DNA of 64,000 nucleotides, taken from positions 5,437,128 through 5,501,127 of the forward strand of contig CM055739.1 of the NCBI GenBank assembly GCA_029465975.1, in the 5' to 3' direction. The notes beneath the pieces are model-generated. The model saw only the letters and a list, made by a program, of their open reading frames with translations. It was not told where the DNA came from and searched no databases. Below, one piece after another: positions 1 through 11,400 of the stretch. How positions within the stretch are numbered: the first letter of the stretch is position 1; each line of letters begins with the position of its first letter. Made by a program: the position numbers and the translations under genes. Origin of the DNA: Dallia pectoralis. Taxonomy: Eukaryota > Chordata > Actinopteri > Esociformes > Umbridae.

Positions 1-1984
1 TGGACAACCTGGATCTCAGATATGCTGTCGACAGTGACTGTCAGCACTGTTCCCCCTTCAACAGGGGCCGGTGTGTGGGGTAGTTTGTTTCGCGCCCTGG
101 CCTCTCTTCCAGCACTTCCTGGTTGGAGGATGAAGGAATGAGGAGGTTAGGAATGAGCATTGAGGTTAGTTGTCCTGTAGAAAGAGAACATTTGCCAGCC
201 AGAAGGAAGTCTCAGGAACGGCTCCCTCACAGTTGATAAATAGGCTCAAATGAAAAAAGAAAATAATTATAAGTGCACTGTGTATCGCTGAGGTATACAT
301 ACAAGATAACAGCACTAATTCCTCCGGGGCCATACATTACATTACATTTTGCAAACACATTCGACGAGAGCCAAAAGTTGATGTAGTTTTAGGTGATCAA
401 ACAGGTTCTCACCAGGGTCATGTGAAGAGGTTCAGATTACATGTTTCCCTACATCTTGGACAGGGCCTTCCCTCCTGCACCTTTCTATTTACTTGACATT
501 TCCCTCATCTGGTAATTTAAGCCAACGCTCACCATCTTTATTTAAAGCCATGGATTTGAAAAAGTAGATTCTATGTATGAATATACTTTATGTCTAACCA
601 TGTGGAAAAGTTAGTACAACCCTTTATCTGACCTTAACTCCAGCCACAATCTTTAATACACATAACACAGTTAAACAAATTGAAATAAAAAACAAAAGCA
701 ATATCCTGATGCAGAAAGGTAAGTACAACCCTACCTTTATCAACTTGGGAAAAAAATGCAGAAACTTAAACGAGAAGCACCAAAATAAGGTACATGGGTA
801 ATTGGGAGTCTTCCATAAACATTACAAACTCAACCACCCACTATAATTCCATCCACGACCTGACCAAAAGATGCTGCTGGTTGTCCCTAGAAACCCCAGA
901 GTAACATCAACAGGCCTCTCTTGCCACAGTCAATGTCAACGTGCATGAGTCTACTCTTCAAAGAGAAACGGGACTAACTTGGCCTGCTTGGAAGGTCAGG
1001 AAGGAAGAAGCCTCTGTCCCAAAAAAGCCATGACTAACATTCGCCAAATGTTTACCCAACACCTGAGTAAAGACCAAAAGAGAAGTTCATTGGACGCAAT
1101 GCCAAATGCTACGCTTGCATAAACAAAACACTGTCCTACAGAAATGCATTGGGGTGGTATAAAACGAGCCGTGCAGACAAGGAAGTGTAATGGAAAAAAT
1201 GGGAAGCGATGGGTGCAGTTTGTACTTTATTTGCATTTCACAAGACTTCGATATAATTTCATATCAGTTAACAAGCACACATGATCATCTCAGAGTAGAC
1301 GTTTCGAGACAAAATCATTTCTGCCAAAAATATTGGTTGTTGAAACATACATTTATAATACTAATAAACTTGAATATTTATTTCAACCATCATCATGCAT
1401 TTAAGTTCAAATATATTTCGATATTGCTGATTAGGCTTTGGTGGACCGAGATGAGAAAGGCATCAATAAAAGATTTTTAAAATGCAGCAATACTTTAAAA
1501 TGTCACAGTTTAGGCAATTGCAATAATCTAAACTAAATGAAAATGACACATTAAAATAAAACGGTGCGAAAGGCAGATCTTTTCTTGAGAGTCATTGAAA
1601 CATCTTCCAGTTGAAAACAAAATTAAAAGATACACAACTCGTGAAATTCCTTCAAAGTGCAAATGTCAAATCATGAGATTTTTTTTAATTAAAGAACACG
1701 TTTATAAAATACAATTAAATAAGGGAATTAAGAAAAATATAACCAAAAGACTACTTGGACAGAGCTCTAAATACTTACCCTTTCATTATTGTTATGTATA
1801 ATTTGATAAAAGTAACTAAAACCAGCTACAGCACAAGTCCCCGGTAAGGTGAATTAAATATACAATACTTGGGATTTCAGGCAGCGTGGATCACAACCTC
1901 AGGTCGGGGCCCAAACAAAGCCAGAGTAATTAATAACATTGTTAGCAGGGTTCATTTTTACTGTGCTGACTTTCTGAAATAGGA
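1..1984. other. AT-rich flank beyond ndfip2; possible old interspersed repeat at about 600-1190
   Basis: No coding exon was recognised. The stretch of about 600-1190 has the look of a dispersed repeat: GTTAGTACAACCC (near 610) recurs as AAGTACAACCC (near 720). I could not assign a family. Confidence 0.3.
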
Positions 1985-2326
1985 AGAGTCAGTGTTTTTT
2001 TTTATTCAAATAAAAGAGGTCAGATCGAACAAAGCCACCCCCGTCGAGTCTTCCTCCCCGTTTTACATGAACCGGTTGTTGTGTTGGTCAGACTAGCGGG
2101 GGACGCAAATTGTGAGGAAATTTCACATTGAGGAGGAATGTTTTATGCGACAACCTGGGGCAAAAATAACAAAACAACATGTTACAGTGGTAAACAGAGG
2201 TATCCTCTACTGACTAAGAATCTCTGGCGCCAAATAATAACATTTTGGCAAATTCTAATAACATCAAGAAAATAACTAATATGTTAGCGAGCTGTAAATG
2301 TGAGCCCCGAAGTCTTCATTTACCTG
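1985..2326 (-). other. ndfip2: Probable ndfip2 3' untranslated region
   Basis: This follows the ndfip2 stop codon. The first minus-strand AATAAA seen downstream is at 2001-2006 (TTTATT on the plus strand), so the message could end near 1985. NDFIP2 3'UTRs in other vertebrates can be longer, so the end is a guess. Confidence 0.4.
2001..2006 (-). promoter_or_regulatory. ndfip2: Candidate ndfip2 polyadenylation signal
   Basis: A canonical AATAAA on the minus strand lies about 320 bases after the stop codon. No transcript evidence is available. Confidence 0.4.
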
Positions 2327-2430
2327 TTAGTAGAGGAAGAAAAAGCGCGTCCTGTGTGAAGTAGCCATGCTTTCAGACATGTTGCGCACTTTCAAGTAGT
2401 TCACAAATCCTCTGAAGAACAACAGGAGAC
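2327..2430 (-). CDS. ndfip2: ndfip2 terminal coding exon 7
   Basis: The exon encodes residues 232-265, including FRGFVNYLKVRNMSES and the C-terminal FFFLY. The TAA stop is at 2327-2329. The acceptor AG is at 2431-2432. Confidence 0.95.
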
Positions 2431-5400
2431 CTGAGGAAAATGTGCAGATAAGACTTCACTACTAGTACATCCTTTTGTCCACCAGGTGGCATCGGCGTAC
2501 AACATTCCCAAGCTAACCTTTCTCAACGGTTGACTAGTTGAAGAATGCAGCAAAAGCCATTTACAAATGTAAACATACCTAGCACCAGGAAAATCCACCA
2601 GAGCCAGTACTGCCCGTTGAAGTATCCAGTAAAGTAGTCAGAGAACTGAAAGAAATTGAAATGAAGGACATTTACATTCCACATGTTCTACCATTTATTA
2701 TTTATTTAGTCGAGCTAGCACAAGGCTGTGTCAAACTTAAATTACAGCGGGTCCTTATTAAGACTATGAGCAGGAAACTTGTCACCCAGGCCTTTAGAAA
2801 CAGCTACACAGCCAAACATTGCAGAGCATCTAGCAGGAGTGACTGTGAAGCAGTTCCATTTAAAAGCACACAGCTACTAAGTGGATCTGCCCAAGTAACA
2901 GGCGGTGGTCCGGCAGATCTTTTCCTGTCTAGATTCATACAGGGCTTTGCGAGTATACTGGACTAGCGTTCTCTGTGTTGTCCTCCTCATCTTAGGCCAA
3001 TGAGCCGCGCAAGCAACTTCCTGTGATACGCTGTACGGACACATCATTAGAAATAGACCCATATCGGCACTGACCCTGACTATGAGGATCCATTTGATGA
3101 GGGAGAGGCCAAAGCCACAGATGGCCCCGTAGCGACCCGCGATGGTGTTGGTCAGGCAGAAAGACAGGCAGAACCCGATCCAGTTGAACAGGAAGGCCAC
3201 TGTTTGGGTATAGGAGAAGCGTGTCACGCACACACACACGAGAAAATATAAACCTACAACATTGGTTTTAAATGGGCCACTGTTCTGGGCTACACCACAT
3301 ATTCAGAGTCCATTAATGCACGGCAGTTACACATTCTGAGGGCAACAAGATAAAGCTGACTTCCATCCACTTTTCCCTCCTCCATTTCTATTGTCAGGAG
3401 AGATCATGTCCTCTGAGTCTCAATGCTGCCACCGTGTGGTGAATCAATAGAGAACATCTTCATAGGTTTACTGAAAAGCTCATCCGAACCAACACTTCAC
3501 TCCCCCCTGCATCAACCGAAATGGGACAGTCCACTGAGTGAACAAGCCCTCTGGGCCAGTCCACTCAAAGGAAGGGGGGTTTCAAGCACAGACAATCAGG
3601 GCGACTCACTGAAGAAAGCGAGCATGAAGATGCCGTCGTTCCCAACCCTGAGCTGGTCGGCGTCGCTGAAGTCATCTCTCGGAGGGAAGTCGTCCTCCTG
3701 TTCGAGGGAGGACACAAAACTCATCAATCTCTTCGCGAACATTAAACGATGTTGATGAATAACAAAAAGCTGTAGGGCTGCGAAGAAGGCCTAACTGACG
3801 TCAGTAGATGGACATGAGTGTTATGGGAAAAAGAGAAGGATATTTTTGTGTGGGTCAATCAGGTAGATTGGAAATAACATTTTTTCTCGTTTGTCTAATT
3901 GTCCAATTATCCAGGTCAGGCCTGGTATGGGCGCGCGTGGATGACGGTCAAAATGTGAGTCATTCATGTATATTGTATTCTACGGTTATATGAGTAGACA
4001 TGACAGTATAATGCTCTCATGTAATAGCAGAAGTTGTATACTTGTACTGCCTTTGGCTGCATGTATCAGGTTTATAACCAGCTGTAGGGTCATCTCATTC
4101 TGCTTAGACGGGTTAACCGGGTATGTGGAAAATTTAACCAGTTTAGTATCTAGTTTGTTAACACGGAACTTAATGTCACCCAGTATATCTTGATATTAAA
4201 TAATATTTGGCCGCTGCAGGCAGACAGGACAGTTCCTATAGGTGTATGTGTATTGAGACCAGCTACGCGGCTGCTAGTTCAATGCCCAAAAATCCAAAAC
4301 TCACTTATACAGCTGAAGCTATGAACTGGAAAACATAGCTAAAGCCGTTTTGGTCCAGAAATATCAATGCACAGTGGAGTTATTAAAGATTCAGTATCTT
4401 TTTTATTATTAGGATTTTCTCACCTCGTCCGCAACAGCAGTGCAGCAGAATAGTCCCCATTCCACAGGTAAACATCAATTTCCTCAAACGTGTGTGTGTG
4501 TGTGTGGTATCCTACCTGGGGCATCACCTCCACAGCAGACACGGCCATGGCTGCTGCTTTGGCCTTCTCAGCCTCATCATAGGTGGGCAGGGACGTGGCC
4601 ACACTGTAGGGTGGCGGCACAGGGAAATCACCTAGGTAACAGCCGCTCTCCACTGGCAGGCGACAGGGATGGAAAACAACGGCCAGTTAGACCGTAATGC
4701 GGCAAATTGACACAATACACAAGGTCAAGATAACAATGAATCCAATCAAACACGAAAATGGCGTAGGCTTAATCTCCAGAGTTTCCCCTATACGTTGGGC
4801 AAGTGGCTGGTTCCAGCGTGTGTGAATGAGCTATAGACGCAGGGAGTGAGAGACAATGGAATACGGTGGCAGAAGGCCCTGAAACAGCCACCATATTGGG
4901 CACTGGGTTCTGTACCGGCAGCAGTGGCACCCATGGCGATGCTGGCGTATGGGGGCGGGGGGACCTCTGTGTCAACCTCCAGGACCACCGAGACCGGGCC
5001 GGACTGGGAGGATGAGCTGGCCTGGGAGGATGAGCCGGACTGGGAGGATGAGCTGGCCTGGGAGGATGAGCTGGCCTGGGAGGATGAGCTGGCCTGAGTT
5101 AAGGTGCACAGCTGCTGGGTGCTGGTGGACGGCTCACAGGAGTCATCCTCATCATTCTCCAACTGAGAGAGACACAGGGAGAGAGAGACACAGGGAGAGA
5201 GAGACACAGTGAGAGAGAGAGACAGGGAGAGAGAGAGAGACAGGGAGAGAGAGAGAGACAGGGAGAGAGAGAGACAGGGAGAGAGAGAGAGACAGGGAGA
5301 GAGAGAGAGACAGGGAGAGAGAGAGAGACAGGGAGAGAGAGAGAGACAGGGAGAGAGAGAGAGACAGGGAGAGATACAGGGACACAAAAAGAGACAGAGC

Positions 5401-8101
5401 AAGACAGAGCAAGAGTGATGGGGTGTGGAAAGAGGAAGGAGCAAAGGAAAGGAGTCAAGGGAGCAAGTCACTTCAATAAAGGCCACATCACAAGTACACA
5501 ACACGCATAATGTCAAAGGTTGAGAGAGGTGAGAACAGATCTGTGGACAGTGGGGCTGAGGGATACGGAGCCACTGGCCATGCCTTAGATTTCACCCGGT
5601 GAAACATTATCTGTTGTTTTGGAATGAAATCAGCGGACAACATAAGTCGATTCCAGTGCTTGCGGTGGTAAAGACATCCAAACCAAACACATGTGATCAA
5701 GGCTACCAGGCAGCATGGCATATCGCTGGAAGACGGCAACAGGGTCACGCGGCGGTAACGTGATATAGCGTAGCAGAGAGCACAGTAAGTGGATAGCCTG
5801 ATCTGCCTAATGACAAATTATGAAACCTAGACTGATGCATAAATCAGTGTATGCCTTGTGCCAGGTGATGCTTAAGTGTAGCAGCCCGTGAAATTAACTG
5901 CTTACTAGACGCCGTGGTCAAATCATAGGTCAACAGCTGAACCTGGAGTATATGCACTGCACCGTGGCCAGTAGCGATTGTCTATGAAGGGCGGACTAAT
6001 GTGGAGAAACCCGGTCGTAAGTTTTCATAGTTATTTTGGTAGCAAGTTTGATGTTATGTGTTGTCAAGGACACCATCAAACCTACGTAAGAGCCTGCCTA
6101 AAATTTGCATAATTGGCTGAGGAAGTTATTTACCAACAGCCCACCAAGGCCATAACACTAACGGCCACGCTCACCTCTGAATAGTACTGACAAGTACAGT
6201 AAAGGACAATTCAACTCAACAGCCAGGAGACATTTCTGCAGTAAATATCCTCTATCAAGTAATAAACTGATTCAGACCAGGGACACTAAAAAAGTGTAGT
6301 TAACTACGAGGTAGAAACAGAAGTGTTTCAGCCCTGTTGAATAGCAGTGGCCTAGACGAAGGCAAGTAGCAAGTAACTTATGATTCAGACTGGTAGAAAA
6401 GCCAGTTCAATTGATGAATCATGTACCAGACCTGATGAGGTAGGTACAGTTATGTTAGAGAATGTGTTCAACGTTTAATTAATTCAAAAGTAAACACCCA
6501 ATGAAGAGATGACACATTTAGGCAAAACCACAGTTGCCTAGCGACTAACGGAAGTTCAGAGGAAAGATCAAAATAGCATGGTGGTGACTGATAAAGAGTT
6601 CCGCACAATAAGAAGCAAAAGAATATGTCTCAGCGTATACACGTTGGCATACATTCCAACACAGTGCATCAATAAACATGTTGACGTTTAAAGGGAACAC
6701 TGTGAGATAAAGATATCCTGTCTACTGGACAGATGTGTACATGTAAGCTGAGTCATGGAAAACAGCTCTTTTGCTGTTTGGCGATCATTGAAGGTTAGTC
6801 GCTTAGCGTGACTGTTGGTCTACTGGTACAGTTGGCAGCTTCTCACAAAAGCAAGGAAGTAGGGCGACTACTCATCAATCAGTTAGTTAAAGTATTACCG
6901 TACATAGCATTTGACCACATCATACATGTTTCTGCTGATTAGAAATAATTCTATACATCATGTAAAAAACATAGGGAGCTGTGAAATCCACACTACACAA
7001 CTTAATTCTGATATATAATATGTATTAAACTTAGAGCTACATCGAATGTATACAATTGTATATTGTATAATTGTATGTATGCAATTGTCCAGAAGACATG
7101 GAAATACATTATCTTGAGATATTGGACAAGATTTGTTAAATGACACTGTTCTGATTTGACGCTTTTATTTTTTATACAAAAAAATGGAAAATGAAATCTC
7201 GTTTATGGACTTTTCTATGTATATGACTTTACACCTTTGCCTAAAGTCCAACTGATATCCCATTATGTAAAACTATTGTGAAGCATCATATAGCCAATAA
7301 CAGGAACAGCTTTTCAGGGGGCTTTTGGTGTTTAACTGTCTTTTGTTTTCGTTTAGTAAAAAAATGTTTAATCTGGCTTAGCTGTATCTACTCGATATTT
7401 GGCATCACTTATGTTTGACAGCAAAACGTCAATTCCACTGTTATGTCCATATTGTGGTAAACAGCACTGAGGTTTCAGTCGGGCAAAAATACAGTAAGAC
7501 AATCTAACATTAGTCCGCTGGTAAGATAACAAGCTAAGTTCCCAATTCAGAAAGGTCAATATATGTAACCCAACGAGTTGTATCCTAAAGGTTACATTAA
7601 TTAGGACCAGAGACGCAGTATAGCAAAATTAACATTTAACTACTGTAAACTGTTCAGTTTTAGTAGAGGCTATCGTACTGCTGTGTACTACTACTGCTGT
7701 GTACTACTACTGCTGTGTACTACTACTGCTGTGTACTACTACTGCTGTGTACTACTACTGCTGTGTACTACTACTGCTGTGTACTACTACTACTGTGTAC
7801 TACTGTGTACTACTACTACTGTGTACTACTACTACTGTGTACTACTACTACTGTGTACTACTACTACTGTGTACTACTACTGTGTACTACTACTGTGTTC
7901 TAATGCGGATGCGGAAGTGATAGGCACGCGCACGTCAACTTCATAACAAGCCCCTCTACATATTATTTACATATTATTTACATATTTCTAGTTCAGTTTG
8001 ACACACAGTTAGGGCATGTATTTGGATAAGAGCATTAACAACGAGTCATTGTGTTTATAATTTCAGCTCACCACTTGGTATCGACTCGCTGGCTGGTCCA
8101 T
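2327..8101 (-). CDS. ndfip2: ndfip2 gene, whole coding span: NEDD4 family-interacting protein 2
   Basis: Seven coding exons join in frame (8072-8101, 4916-5162, 4516-4652, 3610-3697, 3075-3199, 2579-2645, 2327-2430) to give 798 nt and 265 aa. The family consists of Golgi/endosomal three-pass membrane proteins whose cytosolic PY motifs bind the WW domains of NEDD4-type HECT ligases (NEDD4, ITCH, WWP2), recruiting and activating them. The predicted protein has PPPPY at residues 78-82, PPPY at 105-108 and LPTY at 114-117. Membrane segments lie near 160-184, 189-207 and 220-240. The stretch SVATSLPTYDEAEKAK and the C-terminal FRGFVNYLKVRNMSES match NDFIP2 better than NDFIP1. All six introns have GT-AG ends and compatible phases. 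The N-terminus is short (MDQPASRYQV) compared with mammals. An unusual Gln/Ala/Ser repeat occupies residues 33-62. Identity is secure; only the UTRs are uncertain. Confidence 0.95.
2479..2492 (+). promoter_or_regulatory. CTCF-like motif in ndfip2 intron 6
   Basis: CCACCAGGTGGCAT matches the CTCF core consensus except at the last base. It lies in the 148-bp intron between exons 6 and 7. This is a motif match only. Confidence 0.3.
2579..2645 (-). CDS. ndfip2: ndfip2 coding exon 6 (membrane segment 3)
   Basis: The exon encodes FSDYFTGYFNGQYW followed by a hydrophobic run, residues 210-231 plus one base. It is bounded by CAG at 2646-2648 and a GTATGT donor at 2573-2578. Confidence 0.95.
3075..3199 (-). 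CDS. ndfip2: ndfip2 coding exon 5 (membrane segments 1-2)
   Basis: The exon encodes residues 168-209, covering the rest of the first membrane span, the loop AGRYGAICGFG and the second span ending SLIKWILIVR. The acceptor CAG is at 3200-3202 and the GTCAGT donor at 3069-3074. Confidence 0.95.
3610..3697 (-). CDS. ndfip2: ndfip2 coding exon 4
   Basis: The exon encodes residues 139-167, with the conserved RDDFSDADQLRVGNDGIFML leading into the first membrane segment. The acceptor CAG is at 3698-3700 and the GTGAGT donor at 3604-3609. It ends in phase 1. Confidence 0.95.
4516..4652 (-). CDS. ndfip2: ndfip2 coding exon 3 (PPPY and LPTY motifs)
   Basis: The exon encodes residues 93-138, including PPPY and LPTY followed by DEAEKAKAAAMA, the most recognisable NDFIP2 segment. 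The acceptor CAG is at 4653-4655 and the GTAGGA donor at 4510-4515. Confidence 0.95.
4916..5162 (-). CDS. ndfip2: ndfip2 coding exon 2 (first PY motif, Ser/Gln repeat)
   Basis: The exon encodes residues 11-92 plus one base. It runs from a CAG acceptor at 5163-5165 to a GTACAG donor at 4910-4915. It contains five copies of a six-residue QASSSS-type repeat (residues 33-62), then the acidic run leading to the PPPPY motif. The acceptor's pyrimidine tract is continuous with a 220-bp CT-rich tandem array in intron 1. Confidence 0.92.
5006..5096 (-). repeat. ndfip2: 18-bp coding minisatellite in ndfip2 exon 2
   Basis: About five 18-base units (plus-strand core TGGGAGGATGAGCTGGCC) encode the QASSSS hexapeptide on the minus strand. 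Because 18 is a multiple of three, copy number can change without a frameshift. One unit is changed to QSGSSS. Confidence 0.9.
5163..5390. repeat. GAGAGACAGG-type array abutting ndfip2 exon 2 acceptor
   Basis: The array is composed of GAGAGAGACAGG-like units. On the minus (transcribed) strand it reads as a very long CT-rich tract that runs straight into the exon 2 acceptor AG. Confidence 0.9.
5391..7675. other. ndfip2 intron 1, unique sequence
   Basis: Intron 1 between exons 1 and 2. AT-rich, with no exon or recognisable element apart from the flanking arrays. Confidence 0.6.
7676..7899. repeat. 16-bp/13-bp TACTACTG-type minisatellite, ndfip2 intron 1
   Basis: About 15 units mix a 16-base form (TACTACTGCTGTGTAC) and shorter 13-base variants. 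The array begins about 170 bases beyond exon 1's donor. Confidence 0.9.
8072..8101 (-). CDS. ndfip2: ndfip2 coding exon 1
   Basis: The start codon is at 8099-8101 and the exon encodes MDQPASRYQV. It ends in phase 0 at a GTGAGC donor (8066-8071). RYQV is the conserved NDFIP N-terminal motif and continues into LENDEDD of exon 2, which supports this as the true first coding exon although it is 2.9 kb from exon 2. Confidence 0.9.
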
Positions 8102-8405
8102 CTCGGTGACTCTGGCGGAGCTAGCTAGCTACAGTAGCTAGCCAGCAGTAGAAAAAGTCAAAAATCTTGGGTTTAGCTCAGTCTTAATCGACTATAACTT
8201 GTCATGAACAGCATCCGGAGGTGCTAGATTAAATATACACACGGTTATGTACGAGACAACCGAAGCAAGACCACGTTTGAAACGGAACGTCGAGTAAGTG
8301 GAAACAAACCACAGCTCTTAGACCTGTGACGTAATTCCACCGAATTCCAATTCGCCTACTCGGCAGTCGGCACTACTCGGCTCTACTCGGCAATACTCGT
8401 TCCTC
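8102..8405 (-). promoter_or_regulatory. ndfip2: Probable ndfip2 5'UTR and promoter region
   Basis: This lies directly upstream of the ndfip2 start codon. It has more CpG than its surroundings and a short cluster of TACTCGGC-like repeats at about 8357-8400. No TATA box is evident. The transcription start cannot be placed from sequence alone. Confidence 0.4.
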
Positions 8406-11400
8406 GTTTGTGTGTTACCCAAACAATATCGTATGCATTATTACAATGACGTAGAACGTAACCGTTGTTGTATAAAAGTTATACAGCTTATATATGCAGC
8501 TTTTATAATAGTATACATCGGACACTAAACTTGGCTGTGGCATATGGGCTAGGAATCTGGTATCCGATGTTACTCGGAACCGTGCCTGGCTGGCTACACA
8601 AGTCATTGCTCGGTGCTTCTAAACACACCCACGTAATGTCGGCATAGATTTGATTTGGAGTCGATACGTTTAATTCCAATAAGAGTAAGATAAGATCAAG
8701 TCAAACTTAATTGGCATGTTTGATACGTTTCCACGACCAACACGTTTTTCTATGACTGACTAAGTACTTTTTTATTGACCCAGCAGAGTTTGAAATCAAA
8801 CCAAATGGGAGAAACCCAGCCGTATAATATCCATTCAAACATTCCAAATAAAAGTTTTACCACGAATAAAACACATGTTGTAGAAACATTTAAAGTTTTA
8901 TTTTTGCATCGTCGCTACTAGATGCGTGACGTGTGCGAGGGGCGTTTCATTTGAGTATTTGCAGTATCCATAAACGCTCACAAGGTGTCGCCACAGTCAC
9001 AGCCATTCACAGTAAGCAGCAGGGGCGACCGTCCCAGTTCAGTGCTGCTACTATGTGCAGACTTGTATTCCAGACCATGCTGCTAGCTAGTGTGAGTAGG
9101 CCACTGCGTGCGTTTACCTAAATAACATAGAGAGAGAAAAATAAGGCTGGCCCGGTTAGGACGCATGGCACATTAGAGACCTCAGCCCTGCTGGGAGTTA
9201 ACCATAAGACACGGGTGCACACAAACAGCTGTATACCTTCACAGATTCAGCATTTTGATCACACATACATGTCTGTCCTTTTATGAACTACAAACACTTG
9301 CATGAGTCCACAATGTCCAGGTACACAATATTTTGAACACCTGGTAAACATCCCCTTCACCTAGGGCCTCGCTCCCTTCACTCCCATGGCATGGGCTTTT
9401 TTTTACTACAGGGATGAGTGCCCCCTACTGGCTCTCGAACATATCTTTCAGCAGCATTTGTTTTAATTTTTATGCAGGGACAAACTTGAACCAACCACGC
9501 TTAGCTTAGCAAGCCAGCAGTGATATGTGGGGTGCTATGCTTCTGGCTAAAATATATTGTAAGTGCGAACAAAATCTTGACGAAATCTTTAGGATGAGAC
9601 ATTTCCTGACCCATCAATTCAAGAGTGTTCCGCCCAGGGGCCCTGTGACCTATGACCTGTCGGTCGCTAACAGGTTTCCAGCAGAGCTTGACATGTTTCT
9701 TTTGACTGGCAATATCTCATCCACATATGTTACCATTTCAAGTTAGACATAATCGTTGTGCTCAAAAGGTGCCACATTTGTTTTGTAATTTGTAATTTAT
9801 ATTTGATTTGTGGGCCAAAAAAAGGGGCGATAATTAAAATGTATACACGTCACATTTTTACTGTAGGTCTACTATTATATCTAAATCATTTTATTTCTGA
9901 TTTAGATACCTAACAATTGGACTGGCAAGGCATTTTGTACTTCCCCTCAAAACTGTTTTAGAAGCTACTGCGGGCCGGGTGGAATTGCATCCAAGTGGCC
10001 TTAGTTTGCCCAACCCTGAGTTAGCCCTTCTTAGCCTCTCAATTTTAACCACACCTGTCAGTATAACTGGAAACTAGACCCGTCTTACATAATAGTCCAT
10101 TTGAAATAATGTAATATATATCCACATGAGCTCAATAATGTTCTGGCTAACCAGTGCTTGTATCTATTCTTTAAGTGCTATAGATTTCAGGATATCCTGT
10201 ATGTGATTAAGGCCCTGCTTCAACGCCGAAACTCCCAGCAGACTCGAGACAGTCAATGTTGAGATACGTATAATCATGTTTGGAAAAATATATAGACTTC
10301 TATGCTGGTATTAAATATGTTGCTGTGTTACGAGGTGCAATGCATGATGATGAACGGATATCAAAACATGTCAGCAAAATGTTACTGCATGACGACAAAA
10401 GGGATTTCCAAATGTGTATTTTTAGATGACAAATACAATGTCCCAGAGTGCTTTCTGTCAAACCCTGAGGTACCCCAGTAGATTTAAAACTGTGCTGAAC
10501 AAAGATTAAGATATATCATTTCATACAAAATGTATAAACTATAATCCCACTAAAGATAAAACCTTTGTTAAATATTTACTCAGAATTAGGTTTCAACTAG
10601 GACATTACACCTTCGGCAAACTATTTAATTTTTCAACTGCAGCATAGTGGATGAATTTCGGCCAACTCACTTGCATTAAATAAATATATCAAGAGTTACC
10701 GGTACTTATCTTTATTTTACAGAAAATTTACAATTGTTTTACCGCAAATATACAAATGACATTGGAGAACTATTTAGAAATATTTATTTGGAAGTATTTA
10801 GACAGTGCACATGCATTGAATTCTCTTTATTTTCAGGGGGTTTAGGGCACTTTCCTTAGTTGCCGAATACAGAATATTATACAGCGACTAACGACTATGT
10901 GGGGTACAGGGACATACGTATTATCCTACACACTTTACATTATTACATTTTTTTCGAACGGACCACACCGTGGTGCATGTACCTAATAAGCTCAGAGATC
11001 TTTCTTAATTGCCTTCCTTCAGTTCCTAGTAGCAACAGGTTTGAAAAGAGAAGGATGACCTTTGCCCTTTATAGAGAAGACCACGTTAGTGATATTTGGG
11101 ATATACAGTGTAGTCATCGGGTTATGGGCTTTGTAGGCTCTGGTTCTTTGTGTGCCGGCTTGTACGTCTGTGTTCTCACCCTGTACAGGTATCCAGAGAG
11201 CTGTGTGGAGAGGCTTCAAGTAATTTGTTTAACAGGGCAGCTGTTAAAAACCTTGTCTCACATCCCGGTAATGCCATCAACCATGGCTCTGACGCCGACC
11301 TCTCACACACGGTTGCAGTTACCTGGCAACATTACAAGGTAGCTGTGCTTAGAAAACCCAACAAAAGCTCTGTTGATTTATTTTTGCTGTTCTGTGGCAA

